Source: Candidatus Hydrogenedentota bacterium
GTDB lineage: Bacteria; Hydrogenedentota; Hydrogenedentia; Hydrogenedentales; Hydrogenedentaceae
Reading direction: 5' to 3'
Assembly (NCBI GenBank): GCA_026415215.1
Contig: JAOAHN010000037.1
Coordinates: 1-64,000, forward strand
DNA: 64,000 bases
The number at the start of each line of letters is the position of its first letter. The first letter of the stretch is position 1. Under the pieces are notes generated by a model. The model was not told the origin of the DNA, did not search any database, and saw only the letters and a list, made by a program, of their open reading frames with translations. This document shows positions 7,980 through 17,525 of the stretch, in pieces. The position numbers and the translations under genes were made by a program.

Positions 7980-10403
7980 ATGGAGAAAATAATAGCTTAT
8001 ATACCTTTTATTATCGTGCTTTACCTTGTTGCACCTCTATTTGCTTACGCAGATGCGAAAACATATTTCAAAGAGGCAAAACCAGTGTGGGTTAAGGACA
8101 GAAGTAAAGTGATGAATGATTTTGTGGGTTTTAGGGGTGTATTTACTGTTGACGATACCAAGGGCTTAGTATTGACTTGTACCGGTCACACGAGTTATAG
8201 AGTTTATATAAACGGTAAATACTTAGGATATGGTCCTGCAAGAGGTCCCCATGGTTATTTCAGAGTAGATGAATGGAACTTAGATGAATTTGTGAAGAAA
8301 GGCACTAATATTGTTGCTATAGAAGTGGTGAGCTACAATGTAAATGGATACGGAATTACGAATCAACCGGGATTTATTCAAGCGGAAGTGAGAAAAGATG
8401 GAGAAGTATTATGTGCTACCGGGGATGGTGAAAAAAAGTTTATAGCCTTTGATCTCGACTATAAATTAAAAAAAGTGGAGAGGTATAGTTTTCAAAGAGG
8501 ATTCACAGAAGCGTATCGTTTAGGACAGAAATCTTTTGCGTGGAAATTTCAATTGGAGAATTCTCCTTCCCCTTGTGATATAGAAGTGTTTCCTTCAGTA
8601 AATATTATTCCCCGAAGAGTTCCTATTCCCAATTTTGAAATTTTGATTCCTACCCATGTTGTTAGAGAAGGAATAGTAGATTTGAATAAACCGGTGAAGA
8701 ATCCCTGGAGAAATAGGGATGTTGCTCCCCGGCAGGACTATTTGGCTTACCCTTTTGAGGAGTTAGAATATTCGCCCGTTTTAGATTTTCAAAGTATTAC
8801 TATAGATGAGAAGGGAAGGGAAGTAAATACTAAGCTTTCGTTACCTATAGATTTAAATAAAGCCTCTTATAAGGTATTTGATTTTAATAAAAGTCTAACA
8901 GGTTTTATATGTGTAAAATTATATGTAAACTCCCCTACGAAATTGTTTTTTACCTTTGATGAGATTATGAGAGATGGCAAAGTAGATTGGAAAAGATTAG
9001 GTTGTCATAATGTTGTTTCCGTGGAATTTTTGGAGAGTGGAGAATATGAGTTTGAGACTATCGAGCCTTATACCTTCAGGTTCTTGCAATTAGTTTCTAC
9101 AACGGGAAATGTAAGAGTCGAATCTATTGGTATTCGTTTATATGAGAATCCAGATTCTCAAAGAGCAAAATTTAACTCTTCCAATGAAATAATAAATAAC
9201 ATATTTGAAGCGGGTCGAGCCACATTTGCTCAGAATGCTGTAGATATATTTATGGATTGTCCCCACAGAGAAAGAGCAGGTTGGTTATGTGATTCGTTCT
9301 TCACTGCGAGGGCAGGGATGGTCCTTTGTGGAAATTTATCTGTTGAGAAGAATTTTATAGAAAATTTCTTACTTCCTGAAAAATTCGAATTTTTGCCTGA
9401 GGGCATGCTTCCTATGTGTTATCCATCAGACCATAACAATGGAGTTTTCATTCCTAACTGGGCTATGTGGTTTGTTATCCAGTTAGGTGAGTATGCAGAG
9501 AGAAGTAATGACTGGGATTTAGTAAACGCTTTAAAACCAAGGGTTCTAAATTTAGTAAAGTTCTTTGAAGGATATCGCAATGAGGATGGATTATTGGAAA
9601 AATTGCCAAGTTGGGTATTCGTGGAATGGTCTAAAGCAAATGATTTTGTTCAGGATGTTAACTATCCGTCAAATATGTTATATGCAGGTGTATTAGAAAC
9701 AGTAGCAAAGCTTTACAACCTTCCAGAATATAAAGAAGAAGCTGATAAGATAAAAGAAACCATCAGAAAACAGTCATTCGATGGCAAGTTTTTTGTAGAT
9801 AATGCTGTCAGAAAAAATGGGAAGTTAAAGGTTACCTCAAACAAAACTGAAGTATGTCAATATTTTGCTTTCTTCTTCAAAATAGCGACTCCCGAGACTT
9901 ACCCTGATCTTTGGAAGATAATTCAGCAAGATTTCGGTCCTCATCGCAAAGATAACAATAAGTTCCCTGAGGTTCATCTTGCGAATTCTTTTATAGGGAA
10001 TGTATTAAGAGCAGAATTGCTAACCCTTTATGGTAATCCACAACAAGTGCTCGATGAGTCCATAGGCTACTTGGACTATATGGCTAAGGAAACTGGAACT
10101 TTGTGGGAAAATGTTCATGATAGAGCGAGTTTAAACCACGGATTTGCCTCACATATTGTCTATATTTACTACAGAACTGGCTTGGGGATAAAGGAATTGG
10201 ATCCGGTCAACAAGAAAGCCAAAGTGGTATTCCAGCCTATTAGCTTTAGCTACTGTGAGGGAGAAATTCCCATAAACAATGAATGGATTAAATTATCTTG
10301 GAAGCAAGATAAAGATAAAATCCTTTACAGGATGTCTTTCCCTTCAGATTGGTCTGTTAGTGTAGAAAATCTTACTGGTAAAAAACTCATCGAAGAAAAA
10401 TAA
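7980..10403 (+). CDS. Secreted alpha-L-rhamnosidase-like glycoside hydrolase (GH78 family)
   Basis: From the preferred start the protein has 807 residues and a signal peptide (MEKIIAYIPFIIVLYLVAPLFAYA). The tracked ATG at 7959 lies inside the previous gene, while the ATG at 7980 follows AGGAGAGG closely. The N-terminal part has the GH78 carbohydrate-binding-like beta-sandwich (YRVYINGKYLGYGPARG). The (alpha/alpha)6 catalytic barrel shows the family signature DCPHRERAGWLCDS near residue 430 and GTLWENVHDRASLNHGFASH near 710; the Glu and His there match the GH78 catalytic region. A C-terminal beta-sandwich follows. It would cleave terminal rhamnose or a similar sugar outside the cytoplasm. Sugar specificity is inferred from the family only. 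Confidence 0.85.
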   Translation: MEKIIAYIPFIIVLYLVAPLFAYADAKTYFKEAKPVWVKDRSKVMNDFVGFRGVFTVDDTKGLVLTCTGHTSYRVYINGKYLGYGPARGPHGYFRVDEWNLDEFVKKGTNIVAIEVVSYNVNGYGITNQPGFIQAEVRKDGEVLCATGDGEKKFIAFDLDYKLKKVERYSFQRGFTEAYRLGQKSFAWKFQLENSPSPCDIEVFPSVNIIPRRVPIPNFEILIPTHVVREGIVDLNKPVKNPWRNRDVAPRQDYLAYPFEELEYSPVLDFQSITIDEKGREVNTKLSLPIDLNKASYKVFDFNKSLTGFICVKLYVNSPTKLFFTFDEIMRDGKVDWKRLGCHNVVSVEFLESGEYEFETIEPYTFRFLQLVSTTGNVRVESIGIRLYENPDSQRAKFNSSNEIINNIFEAGRATFAQNAVDIFMDCPHRERAGWLCDSFFTARAGMVLCGNLSVEKNFIENFLLPEKFEFLPEGMLPMCYPSDHNNGVFIPNWAMWFVIQLGEYAERSNDWDLVNALKPRVLNLVKFFEGYRNEDGLLEKLPSWVFVEWSKANDFVQDVNYPSNMLYAGVLETVAKLYNLPEYKEEADKIKETIRKQSFDGKFFVDNAVRKNGKLKVTSNKTEVCQYFAFFFKIATPETYPDLWKIIQQDFGPHRKDNNKFPEVHLANSFIGNVLRAELLTLYGNPQQVLDESIGYLDYMAKETGTLWENVHDRASLNHGFASHIVYIYYRTGLGIKELDPVNKKAKVVFQPISFSYCEGEIPINNEWIKLSWKQDKDKILYRMSFPSDWSVSVENLTGKKLIEEK

Positions 10404-10451
10404 TATTTAGGTCTTCAAGTCGTTACGAAGAGATATCAGATAACAGAAGGT

Positions 10452-11363
10452 TTATCCTATAAAATATTTAAATTCTTTATCCACTAAGGGGGTAAGGTTC
10501 TCTTTGAAGATAGGAGAAGAGACCAGGCTTTTATTATTTTCCCAAAAATTTCTCCACTCTTTTATGTTTTCTATGCGACTTCCTCCAAGGGTTCCTTTCC
10601 AAAGTATATTCAGTGCTTCTCTGCTCGTGTTTACAATTCGCATATCTGGATGCTCCAAGTAGTCTACTAACACAGGGGTGATTTCTTTTATGCCTAAGTA
10701 TGTTACCGCCTGGATGGAGATTATACACACATCTATGTCTGGGTCTACTAATCCCCTTATAATTGACTCTTTACTTGCTTCGTCTCTAACTGATGCGAGT
10801 AATTCAATTGCCTTTGCTCTTATAGTAGGGGCTGAATCGAAGAGTTTTTCCCTTAATAACTCCACAGTTTTATCTTTGTTTATTTTTAACATAATTTCAA
10901 GTATATGCGGAGCTACATTTGGAGAGAAAGAAGGAAAATAATATAAAAGGTAAGGATAAATATTGATTTTTTTATTTAGCTCTAACAATGCATCTTTAGC
11001 ACCTGCTCTCTCAATTTCTTCCCCCCATTGTAGTTTCCCCAATATAGCTTCTACCTGCACCCTTTGATCTTTATTCAACCCGGTTATTTGAGTGAGATAC
11101 TTATCTTTTTCTTCCCACTCTTTTAGATAAGATTCAATGTTTATTTCACCGGTTTTTTCATTTTTCTCTATCTTTTCTATTTCGTCTTTCTTATATTTAA
11201 GAATATGATTCCCTACTTTTATTGTTAATGTATTATCAGTCTCTTCACCAACGATTTTCCCATCAAACACTATTCCATTTTTCAAATAAAATGTATCCGG
11301 GTATGCTACTGCACTCAGGACCAGCATGAGAACATATACAATAATTATACCTATTTTTTTCAT
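10452..11363 (-). CDS. Exported HEAT-repeat protein with N-terminal small beta-barrel
   Basis: A 303-residue protein with a signal peptide (MKKIGIIIVYVLMLVLSAVAYP). Right after it comes a short Sm-like beta segment (FYLKNGIVFDGKIVGEETDNTLTIKVGNHILKYKKDEIEKIE). From about residue 130 the sequence is alpha-helical with HEAT-type repeats, for example SAPTIRAKAIELLASVRDE, DPDIDVCIISIQAVTYLG and HPDMRIVNTSREALNIL. Such repeats bind proteins; no catalytic motif is seen. It lies 77 bp downstream of the PilX-like gene on the same strand, so it may be the last gene of the pseudopilin operon. Its function is unknown. Confidence 0.7.
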   Translation of the reverse strand: MKKIGIIIVYVLMLVLSAVAYPDTFYLKNGIVFDGKIVGEETDNTLTIKVGNHILKYKKDEIEKIEKNEKTGEINIESYLKEWEEKDKYLTQITGLNKDQRVQVEAILGKLQWGEEIERAGAKDALLELNKKINIYPYLLYYFPSFSPNVAPHILEIMLKINKDKTVELLREKLFDSAPTIRAKAIELLASVRDEASKESIIRGLVDPDIDVCIISIQAVTYLGIKEITPVLVDYLEHPDMRIVNTSREALNILWKGTLGGSRIENIKEWRNFWENNKSLVSSPIFKENLTPLVDKEFKYFIG

Positions 11364-11440
11364 AGCTCCACTCCATCTTTCTTTTTTTATAACAATGTAA
11401 CTGTATTTTAAAAGGTAGTGAAGAAGTTATATTTCTCTTT

Positions 11441-13768
11441 TTATGTTTGATAACAAAAACCTAATTTTCTGAGACTTACAATATTTGGGTCGTTTATCTC
11501 GAGGAATCTTCTAACTCTCGGATCATAATAAACCGTGAGCCCTATTCCTACTCCGTTATTAGCAGGCACGAATACTCCTAAATCTGCAGCTATTACTCCT
11601 CCTCTTATCGTCATTTTACCGTAAGTATTTGAATTGTGTCTCGTTTTACTTCTAACTATGCACCATATAGAATTGTTACTATATAATAATCCGTCAAACA
11701 TGAATGGACGCCCAGATTCAGGTCTGGTAAGTTCATCATTGAACCAAATTCTTCTCAAGGTATTTTCGCTTATCCAGTTTTGGTCAGGATTGCAATAATG
11801 GTAAGTTGCCCGAGTTAGAATTTCAAGGGGTAAGCCTCTCTGAATTAAATAATCTCTTAGCAATTTTACCCCTGGGTCATTATATTTTACTGCGTGTTCA
11901 TCTGTAGCATCGTATATATATATTTTGTCAGGTTGGCTTGCTCTCAAACCGTAGAATCTCGGTTTATACTGAGGATTTGCGAGGGCTTTCTGAAGTTCCA
12001 TCCTGTTAAATAGCATCAGCTCTGAAGTTGTGAAACTAAATTGTTGTCCTGGTCGGCCGGTCACTGTTTGGCCTGCATCTACTGAAAATTGATCAAAGTA
12101 TCCCCACCTTAGTGTTTCAGTTTTACCACTTATAGTAACATTGTTAACTCTTGAAGGAGTTCTCATATCTATACTATATTGGTTCCATTGAGGATACTTT
12201 TCATTATTCCTAGCGCTGTGATTAACACCACGGACAGTTAGATAGTCGCCAATCATTATGCTTCCACCTGCGACGAGTGAAAAGGCATTTGTTGTTCCAT
12301 CCTCTGCTCTTCCAAATTCTCCAGGAGCATCATCATAAGTTACATCACCCACTACATATACATTTCCCCTTACAAGAAGTTGTCCTTCTCCTCGTATCTT
12401 TCCTGCTATAACTAAATCGCCGTTTACTGCGACTGTTCGTTCAATTCTAATTGGGTCGTCCTGGGTACCGATTAATATTAGATTTCCGTTATAAGTCCCT
12501 GTAGTGGAGAGACTTGTTAAAGCACTATTGGAGACGGTAGGTAGAGGGTTATTAGGATTTGCAGGATTATACACAGACCCGCGGGGAACACCATAAGCTA
12601 CTCCCGATGTAATTTGACCTGTGGGTCGTTCACCCTCCATTACTGCGTTTTCAAAATATACTCTCCCGTTTGCACTGTTTAAGACGATTTGAAATTCTTC
12701 GTCATCAACAATTCTGTTATTATTCTCGTCGGGAAAAGGTGCGGGAAAGTTGTTTGGCACTACTCCATCTGTCTGTGCTTGCTCATCTGTCGGATAGTCC
12801 ATGTAAAGGTTGCCGAATTGAAGTAGTTCGCCGTTAGCGTTTCTCGGTGTGTTTACCAATGATGTAACAATCATTTGGCCCGAAGAATTTTGCATTATTT
12901 TACCGTTAGTATTATTAATTCTGTATGCTTTAAGAGTAGAACTTTGGAGCTCGCTCGGAGTATATAGTGCTCCATCCGGTTTGTAGACTCTTCCTCTTGT
13001 ATAAAGTGTCCCTGCCACTCTTGAGTCTGCCTCATCTGGTCTTACCAACATTGACTCAAGAGAAGCTACTTTTATTCTATCGAAGGTATTATAGTTTGAA
13101 GGGTCAGTATTTCTATAGAGAGGTAATGATTGGAACTCCGCATGACATAGTACACAGCTTATATTGTTTGCTAATACAGAAAACTCAGTATGAGGACTCA
13201 TCCTTCCACCAATGGAGATAACTTGAATAGCAGTTTTAGACATGTTGTTTCTACTCGCGGTAGAAGTTATTGTTAATATTGATCTGGTCCATTCATCATA
13301 TCTGGAGATATGGACACTATTTATCAATCCCAATTCTTGATTGTTGTTTGGGTCTCTTATCGACAATGGACTTTGAAGTAGAGCCCATCCCCTACGGTCA
13401 TAGCCTGCAGGAAAAGTTTCAAAGATGCCATTCCCATTTCCGGTCTCATCGGGATCTTTTATCCCGTTAAAATTAAGATCTTCGTTAATTGGTAGTCCAA
13501 GTGTATTAAGATAATATCTATAGGAAGCCCAGTTACGAGTTGTATTTCCACTTGTTTCTAAATAGTCATCCCATAACCTCTTGATTGCCAAATCAATTCC
13601 TGATCTTGCTAATTCCGAGAGAATTATATCGTCCACAGCAAAATCGGATTCTCGCTTGTTATTTATTATAGTAGTTGTGATTATCCCAATAGCTCCAAGT
13701 ATTACAATAATCGCAACTGTAGTAAATATCATTGCGACACCTTTTTCTTGTCTTCTGATAATAAACAT
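11441..13768 (-). CDS. PilX-like pseudopilin with large exported domain and a CxxCH motif
   Basis: A 775-residue protein with the PilX-type start (RRQEKGVAMIFTTVAIIVILGAIG): a short basic stretch, then one hydrophobic helix, then a long exported region. Residues 199-213 include SCVLCHAE, a perfect CxxCH c-type heme attachment motif (Cys205, Cys208, His209). Two calcium-loop-like segments, NFNGIKDPDETGNG near 100 and PDENNNRIVDDEE near 345, suggest divalent-cation binding. A beta-rich middle (GNLILIGTQDDPI, GDLVIAGKIRGEGQLLVRGNVYVVGDV) resembles the beta-helical or DUF4900-like body of large PilX relatives. It is third in a PilV-PilW-PilX order, with only 11 bp after PilW. A role at a pilus or type II-like pseudopilus tip is inferred; heme binding is only predicted. 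Confidence 0.72.
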   Translation of the reverse strand: MFIIRRQEKGVAMIFTTVAIIVILGAIGIITTTIINNKRESDFAVDDIILSELARSGIDLAIKRLWDDYLETSGNTTRNWASYRYYLNTLGLPINEDLNFNGIKDPDETGNGNGIFETFPAGYDRRGWALLQSPLSIRDPNNNQELGLINSVHISRYDEWTRSILTITSTASRNNMSKTAIQVISIGGRMSPHTEFSVLANNISCVLCHAEFQSLPLYRNTDPSNYNTFDRIKVASLESMLVRPDEADSRVAGTLYTRGRVYKPDGALYTPSELQSSTLKAYRINNTNGKIMQNSSGQMIVTSLVNTPRNANGELLQFGNLYMDYPTDEQAQTDGVVPNNFPAPFPDENNNRIVDDEEFQIVLNSANGRVYFENAVMEGERPTGQITSGVAYGVPRGSVYNPANPNNPLPTVSNSALTSLSTTGTYNGNLILIGTQDDPIRIERTVAVNGDLVIAGKIRGEGQLLVRGNVYVVGDVTYDDAPGEFGRAEDGTTNAFSLVAGGSIMIGDYLTVRGVNHSARNNEKYPQWNQYSIDMRTPSRVNNVTISGKTETLRWGYFDQFSVDAGQTVTGRPGQQFSFTTSELMLFNRMELQKALANPQYKPRFYGLRASQPDKIYIYDATDEHAVKYNDPGVKLLRDYLIQRGLPLEILTRATYHYCNPDQNWISENTLRRIWFNDELTRPESGRPFMFDGLLYSNNSIWCIVRSKTRHNSNTYGKMTIRGGVIAADLGVFVPANNGVGIGLTVYYDPRVRRFLEINDPNIVSLRKLGFCYQT

Positions 13769-13779
13769 TGGGAATCTCC

Positions 13780-14433
13780 TTAATTTTCCAGTTTTATAGT
13801 GCCCGTGAGTTCTGACCTAATAATAGGACCTTCGCCCGGACCCATTCTCATGGTGCCTTCAAGATATACATATAAAACATTTAAAAAGTTTGAGCTACTG
13901 CTTCTGTCAGGCAATAATTGAAAACTCACATTGCTAATACAATTGGCACTACCTACCCCTGTTCTGTTATTACCTCGTTGGATTACAAGTCTCCTGGTGA
14001 GAGTTCCGTCATTATTAGCATCTTCTCCAGGATCAAGAAGTGCATTTGGAGGATTTGTTGCGTTTCCCATATCCTCGTTCTCAAAATTGATTAGAATAGG
14101 ACCAGAGGATTGAAAGAAAGCAGGAGTGTTTACTCTAACAGGTAAAAAGAATCGTAGTCCCTTCCCATTATTTGTTATTTGAATGGGCTCTACCCCTGGA
14201 GGTGCTGTAGGTGGAGTTACATTAGTTGAGGCTTCTGTATATGCCTGCTTAACTAAGTTTGTTAGCTCATTAAAAGTATTTCTCAGAGCTGAATCAATTT
14301 CATTCTGTGCGAAAGCTAAAGAAGAAGATTTAACTGAAGACTGGATAGCAAGAAAGCTCAAAATCGAAATAATACTCAACAACCCCGCTGATATGATTAC
14401 CTCTATAAGAGTCATTCCAAAGTTTTTTTTCAT
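13780..14433 (-). CDS. PilW-like minor prepilin
   Basis: A 217-residue prepilin. The leader MKKNFG is followed by MTLIEVIISAGLLSIISILSFLAI, the class III signal with glycine before the cleavage site and Glu at +5, recognised by prepilin peptidase PilD. The exported domain contains LLDPGEDANNDGTL, a calcium-loop-like stretch also seen in the neighbouring PilX-like protein, and a C-terminal segment VLYVYLEGTMRMG. It lies 18 bp after the PilV-like gene and 11 bp before the PilX-like gene, as in minor-pilin operons that prime pilus or pseudopilus assembly. Confidence 0.8.
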   Translation of the reverse strand: MKKNFGMTLIEVIISAGLLSIISILSFLAIQSSVKSSSLAFAQNEIDSALRNTFNELTNLVKQAYTEASTNVTPPTAPPGVEPIQITNNGKGLRFFLPVRVNTPAFFQSSGPILINFENEDMGNATNPPNALLDPGEDANNDGTLTRRLVIQRGNNRTGVGSANCISNVSFQLLPDRSSSSNFLNVLYVYLEGTMRMGPGEGPIIRSELTGTIKLEN

Positions 14434-14451
14434 ACCAACTCTTCCCTCAAT

Positions 14452-14922
14452 TTATCTTGTTGTGAGTATGCTTCCTAAAGTAGCTTGAAGTTGATATCCT
14501 CTCGAAGTTTGCCAGCTTGCGGTTACGAAAACTTGTATAGGGTTATCGCTTCCTCCTGCAGGCTCATTTTGCATATCCCTGCAATCGATATTTATTTGTA
14601 AATTCTGCAGGTTTATAGGATGCTCCTGTACGCTTACTAAAGATAACCAGTCTTGATTAGTTTGACTGTTCAACCAAGAATAAAAGCCCGTCCAGTTAAA
14701 ACTTTCGTCTCCTGTTATAAAATCTGTCCTTTTTTCCCTTATAACTTCAATGATACTTCTACATACATGGTATGCTTGAATTCTTTCTCGTTGGATTTGG
14801 AGGTTGTTATGCACAGAGACTACTGTTATAGCTGTTGTTCCCATAACAAAAGCAAAAATAGCCACTGCAATCATAATTTCAATCAATGTTAATCCCCATT
14901 TTTTGAGATATTTTCTATGCAT
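14452..14922 (-). CDS. PilV-like minor prepilin
   Basis: A 156-residue prepilin, the first of the three-gene minor-pilin set. The leader MHRKYLKKWG is followed by LTLIEIMIAVAIFAFVMGTT, with the cleavage-site glycine and Glu at +5 of the mature helix. The short exported domain carries single Cys residues at CRS and CRD that could form a disulfide, and ends in a beta-rich ASWQTSRGYQLQATLG, as in PilV/GspI relatives. No assembly ATPase, platform protein or secretin gene lies nearby, so the main pilus machinery must be encoded elsewhere. Confidence 0.8.
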   Translation of the reverse strand: MHRKYLKKWGLTLIEIMIAVAIFAFVMGTTAITVVSVHNNLQIQRERIQAYHVCRSIIEVIREKRTDFITGDESFNWTGFYSWLNSQTNQDWLSLVSVQEHPINLQNLQINIDCRDMQNEPAGGSDNPIQVFVTASWQTSRGYQLQATLGSILTTR

Positions 14923-15201
14923 ATGTTTTTCCTTTGTGAATCTAATAGAATAATACCATATACCGTGGAATTTTTCAAGGTAATTGCGAAAAAAATCGCA
15001 CTAAATTGTGATGATGTTGTTTTTTTCATACCCCCACTATATTAGAAAATTTTTATGGGATGGAGTTGAAAGGTAGGAGAATTTATGCCATCTAAGTATA
15101 GGTCTAATTGGGGAGAATATATCCGGTGGTAAAGGGTTTTTTTGGTTTACACTCAACTCAGCGATTGCACCATATAATTGAGCAATATATACTTATGAAA
15201 G

Positions 15202-16374
15202 TTAGTACCTCTTCACTATATTAGCTCCATCAGAGGGTGAAGAGATAATACAACTACCCTTTCTACCCGTTGCCTTCTCATATTCGGAAAGTAGAGTATC
15301 TATGAACTTTTCAGTGCAGTCTTTCCTGACTAAATTTATTGTGCATCCTCCGAAACCCGCACCGGTCATTCTTGCACCTATGCACCCCTCAATACTACGA
15401 GCAATTTGCGTTATAACCTCTAATTCTCTGTTTGTGACTTCGTAATTTCTCTGTAAACTGTAGTCTGATTCGTTAAGTAAGATGCCAAGATCTTCTATAT
15501 TGCTATTTTTTAGTGCGGATAGAAAGTCGAGAACTCTTTGGTTTTCGGTTATTACATGGAGTGCCCTTCTGTATATTGTATCCTCTAAATCATTTTTAGC
15601 ATTTTCAAGGTCCTTGAGCGTGAAGTCTCTAAGGTATGTTCCGGTTTTTCCAGAGGATTTTTGAAGTATTTCCACCGCTTTTTGGCATTCGTATACTCTC
15701 TCGTTATATTTGGAATCAGTAAGTCCTCGTGGATAGTTAGTGTTTGAAATTACAAATGTATGTTCACTTAGTTTTAGGGGAACAAGTTCAAAATTTAATG
15801 TTCTGCAGTCTATAAAGAGAGCGTGGTCTTTCTTTCCACACCTTGAGATGAATTGGTCCATAATTCCTGACTTTAGCCCCAAGAAGTTGTTTTCTACTCT
15901 TTGCCCTAATTTTGCAGATTCTACATCATCGAGATGAAACTCATTCAGCATCTCGAATAGTTTTAGGGTAGCCATCTCCAAAGCTGCTGAACTACTGAGT
16001 CCACATCCAATAGGGACTTCTCCATAAATGATACCATCTACACCTTTTAAAGTGAACCCGAGCTTTTTTAGTTCTGCCACTACGCCAACAATGTAGTCCA
16101 TCCAAGGCTCTATGGGATTCCTGACGGGGCAGTTTATATCTGCTATACTCGTTCTTTGAGTGTTTAGAGCTGTAAAATTTAAGATGGAATCGCTTCTTGT
16201 TCTCCCTGCTATATATATAGATTGCTCAAGAGCCATGGGTAATACATACCCGTGATTATAATCGGTATGCTCCCCTATAATGTTTACCCTTCCTGGGGCT
16301 TTTACTATTACTTGAGGTAAGACACCAAAGTTATGTTTAAAAGCATCTTCCAATATAGTAATTGGATTCCTCAT
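15202..16374 (-). CDS. galK: Galactokinase
   Basis: A 390-residue GHMP-family kinase that phosphorylates alpha-D-galactose to galactose-1-phosphate, the first step of the Leloir pathway. Signature motifs are the galactokinase signature GRVNIIGEHTDYNHGYVLP near residue 30, the ATP loop PIGCGLSSSAALE near 122, the catalytic Asp region SGIMDQFISRCG, and the GHMP C-terminal motif MTGAGFGGCTINLV. Length fits the family. galT and galE are not adjacent. It lies 37 bp downstream of a sugar ABC ATPase gene on the same strand, and a secreted alpha-galactosidase-like enzyme is encoded 5 kb away, which suggests a shared role in using galactose from glycans (inference). Confidence 0.95.
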   Translation of the reverse strand: MRNPITILEDAFKHNFGVLPQVIVKAPGRVNIIGEHTDYNHGYVLPMALEQSIYIAGRTRSDSILNFTALNTQRTSIADINCPVRNPIEPWMDYIVGVVAELKKLGFTLKGVDGIIYGEVPIGCGLSSSAALEMATLKLFEMLNEFHLDDVESAKLGQRVENNFLGLKSGIMDQFISRCGKKDHALFIDCRTLNFELVPLKLSEHTFVISNTNYPRGLTDSKYNERVYECQKAVEILQKSSGKTGTYLRDFTLKDLENAKNDLEDTIYRRALHVITENQRVLDFLSALKNSNIEDLGILLNESDYSLQRNYEVTNRELEVITQIARSIEGCIGARMTGAGFGGCTINLVRKDCTEKFIDTLLSEYEKATGRKGSCIISSPSDGANIVKRY

Positions 16375-16411
16375 CTCTACACTCTCCTGATTGTGTTTGC
16401 TTACCTTTTAG

Positions 16412-17518
16412 TTATCGAATTGCAAGACTGGTATCTGAATCAAAGAAATGACATCTTTCTAAGTTTACACAGAAAAAGATAATGCTTCCAAGCTCAGGCT
16501 CTTTTTCCAATCTACTTTTCGCTACAAGTGTGGATTTTCCAGATGAGGCGTATATGTTCATTTCTGAACCCATTGGCTCTACTACTTCTGTTCTGCACCT
16601 AATAGATACGCCCTTAGAGGTGGGATTTTCCAAGGTTACTGTTATATCCTCCGGTCTTATACCTATGATTACCTTCCGGTCGAGATATCTTAAAAGTATG
16701 TTTTGGTATTTCGGATGTACTTCTAATTCAATATCGTCTTGGGTGTTGACAAAAAGTAGTTTTTCCTCTAATCTCAATATCGTGCCTTCAATCATATTCA
16801 TAGGAGGCGTTCCTATAAATCCCGCCACGAATTTATTGTTAGGCTTGTTATATAGTTCAAGAGGAGTTCCAATTTGTTGAACTTCTCCGTTGTTCATCAC
16901 TACAATTCTGTCGCCCATTGTCATAGCTTCTATTTGGTCGTGGGTTACATATATTATAGTAGCCTGCAACTGCTTGTGAAGTTTTGATATTTCAGCTCTC
17001 ATTTGGACCCGCATTTTTGCGTCAAGGTTTGAAAGTGGCTCGTCGAATAAGAAAACTTTTGGCTTTCTTACAATTGCTCTTCCTACTGCAACTCTTTGCC
17101 TTTGACCACCTGAGAGCACCCGAGGTCTACAGTTAAGGTACTCAGTAAGTCCCAAAATTTCTGCCGCTTCTCTTACTCTCCTATCTATCTCAGCTTTAGA
17201 CATCCCCCTAAGCATCAGTCCGAATGCCATATTCTTATAAACCGTCATGTGTGGATACAGAGCATAGTTTTGAAATACCATAGCAATGTCACGATCTTTA
17301 GGATGAGTATCATTTACTAATTTCCCATCTATGTATATCTCTCCTGAGGAGACCTCTTCTAACCCAGCTATCATTCGTAGGGTTGTAGTTTTACCACACC
17401 CTGATGGTCCAACTAAAACTACGAACTCTTTGTCTTCTACGGTTAGGTTTACATCCTTTACAGCGGTTGTTCCATTCGGGTAAATTTTACTCAAGTTTAT
17501 TAATTCAACCTTAGCCAT
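16412..17518 (-). CDS. Sugar ABC transporter ATP-binding protein, MsmX/UgpC/MalK type
   Basis: A 368-residue ATPase of the CUT1 carbohydrate-uptake class. Seen in order are Walker A GPSGCGKTT (about 38-46), Q-loop FQNYALYPHM, signature LSGGQRQR, Walker B VFLFDEPLSNLDA and switch His in IYVTHDQIEAMTMGD, followed by a TOBE-type C-terminal regulatory region from about 240. No permease or solute-binding gene is next to it. It is therefore likely a shared ATPase serving several sugar permeases, as MsmX does in Bacillus. Adjacent galK supports a carbohydrate role. The start gives the canonical MAKVELINLSKIYPNG N-terminus. Confidence 0.93.
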   Translation of the reverse strand: MAKVELINLSKIYPNGTTAVKDVNLTVEDKEFVVLVGPSGCGKTTTLRMIAGLEEVSSGEIYIDGKLVNDTHPKDRDIAMVFQNYALYPHMTVYKNMAFGLMLRGMSKAEIDRRVREAAEILGLTEYLNCRPRVLSGGQRQRVAVGRAIVRKPKVFLFDEPLSNLDAKMRVQMRAEISKLHKQLQATIIYVTHDQIEAMTMGDRIVVMNNGEVQQIGTPLELYNKPNNKFVAGFIGTPPMNMIEGTILRLEEKLLFVNTQDDIELEVHPKYQNILLRYLDRKVIIGIRPEDITVTLENPTSKGVSIRCRTEVVEPMGSEMNIYASSGKSTLVAKSRLEKEPELGSIIFFCVNLERCHFFDSDTSLAIR

Positions 17519-17525
17519 TTTTTTG

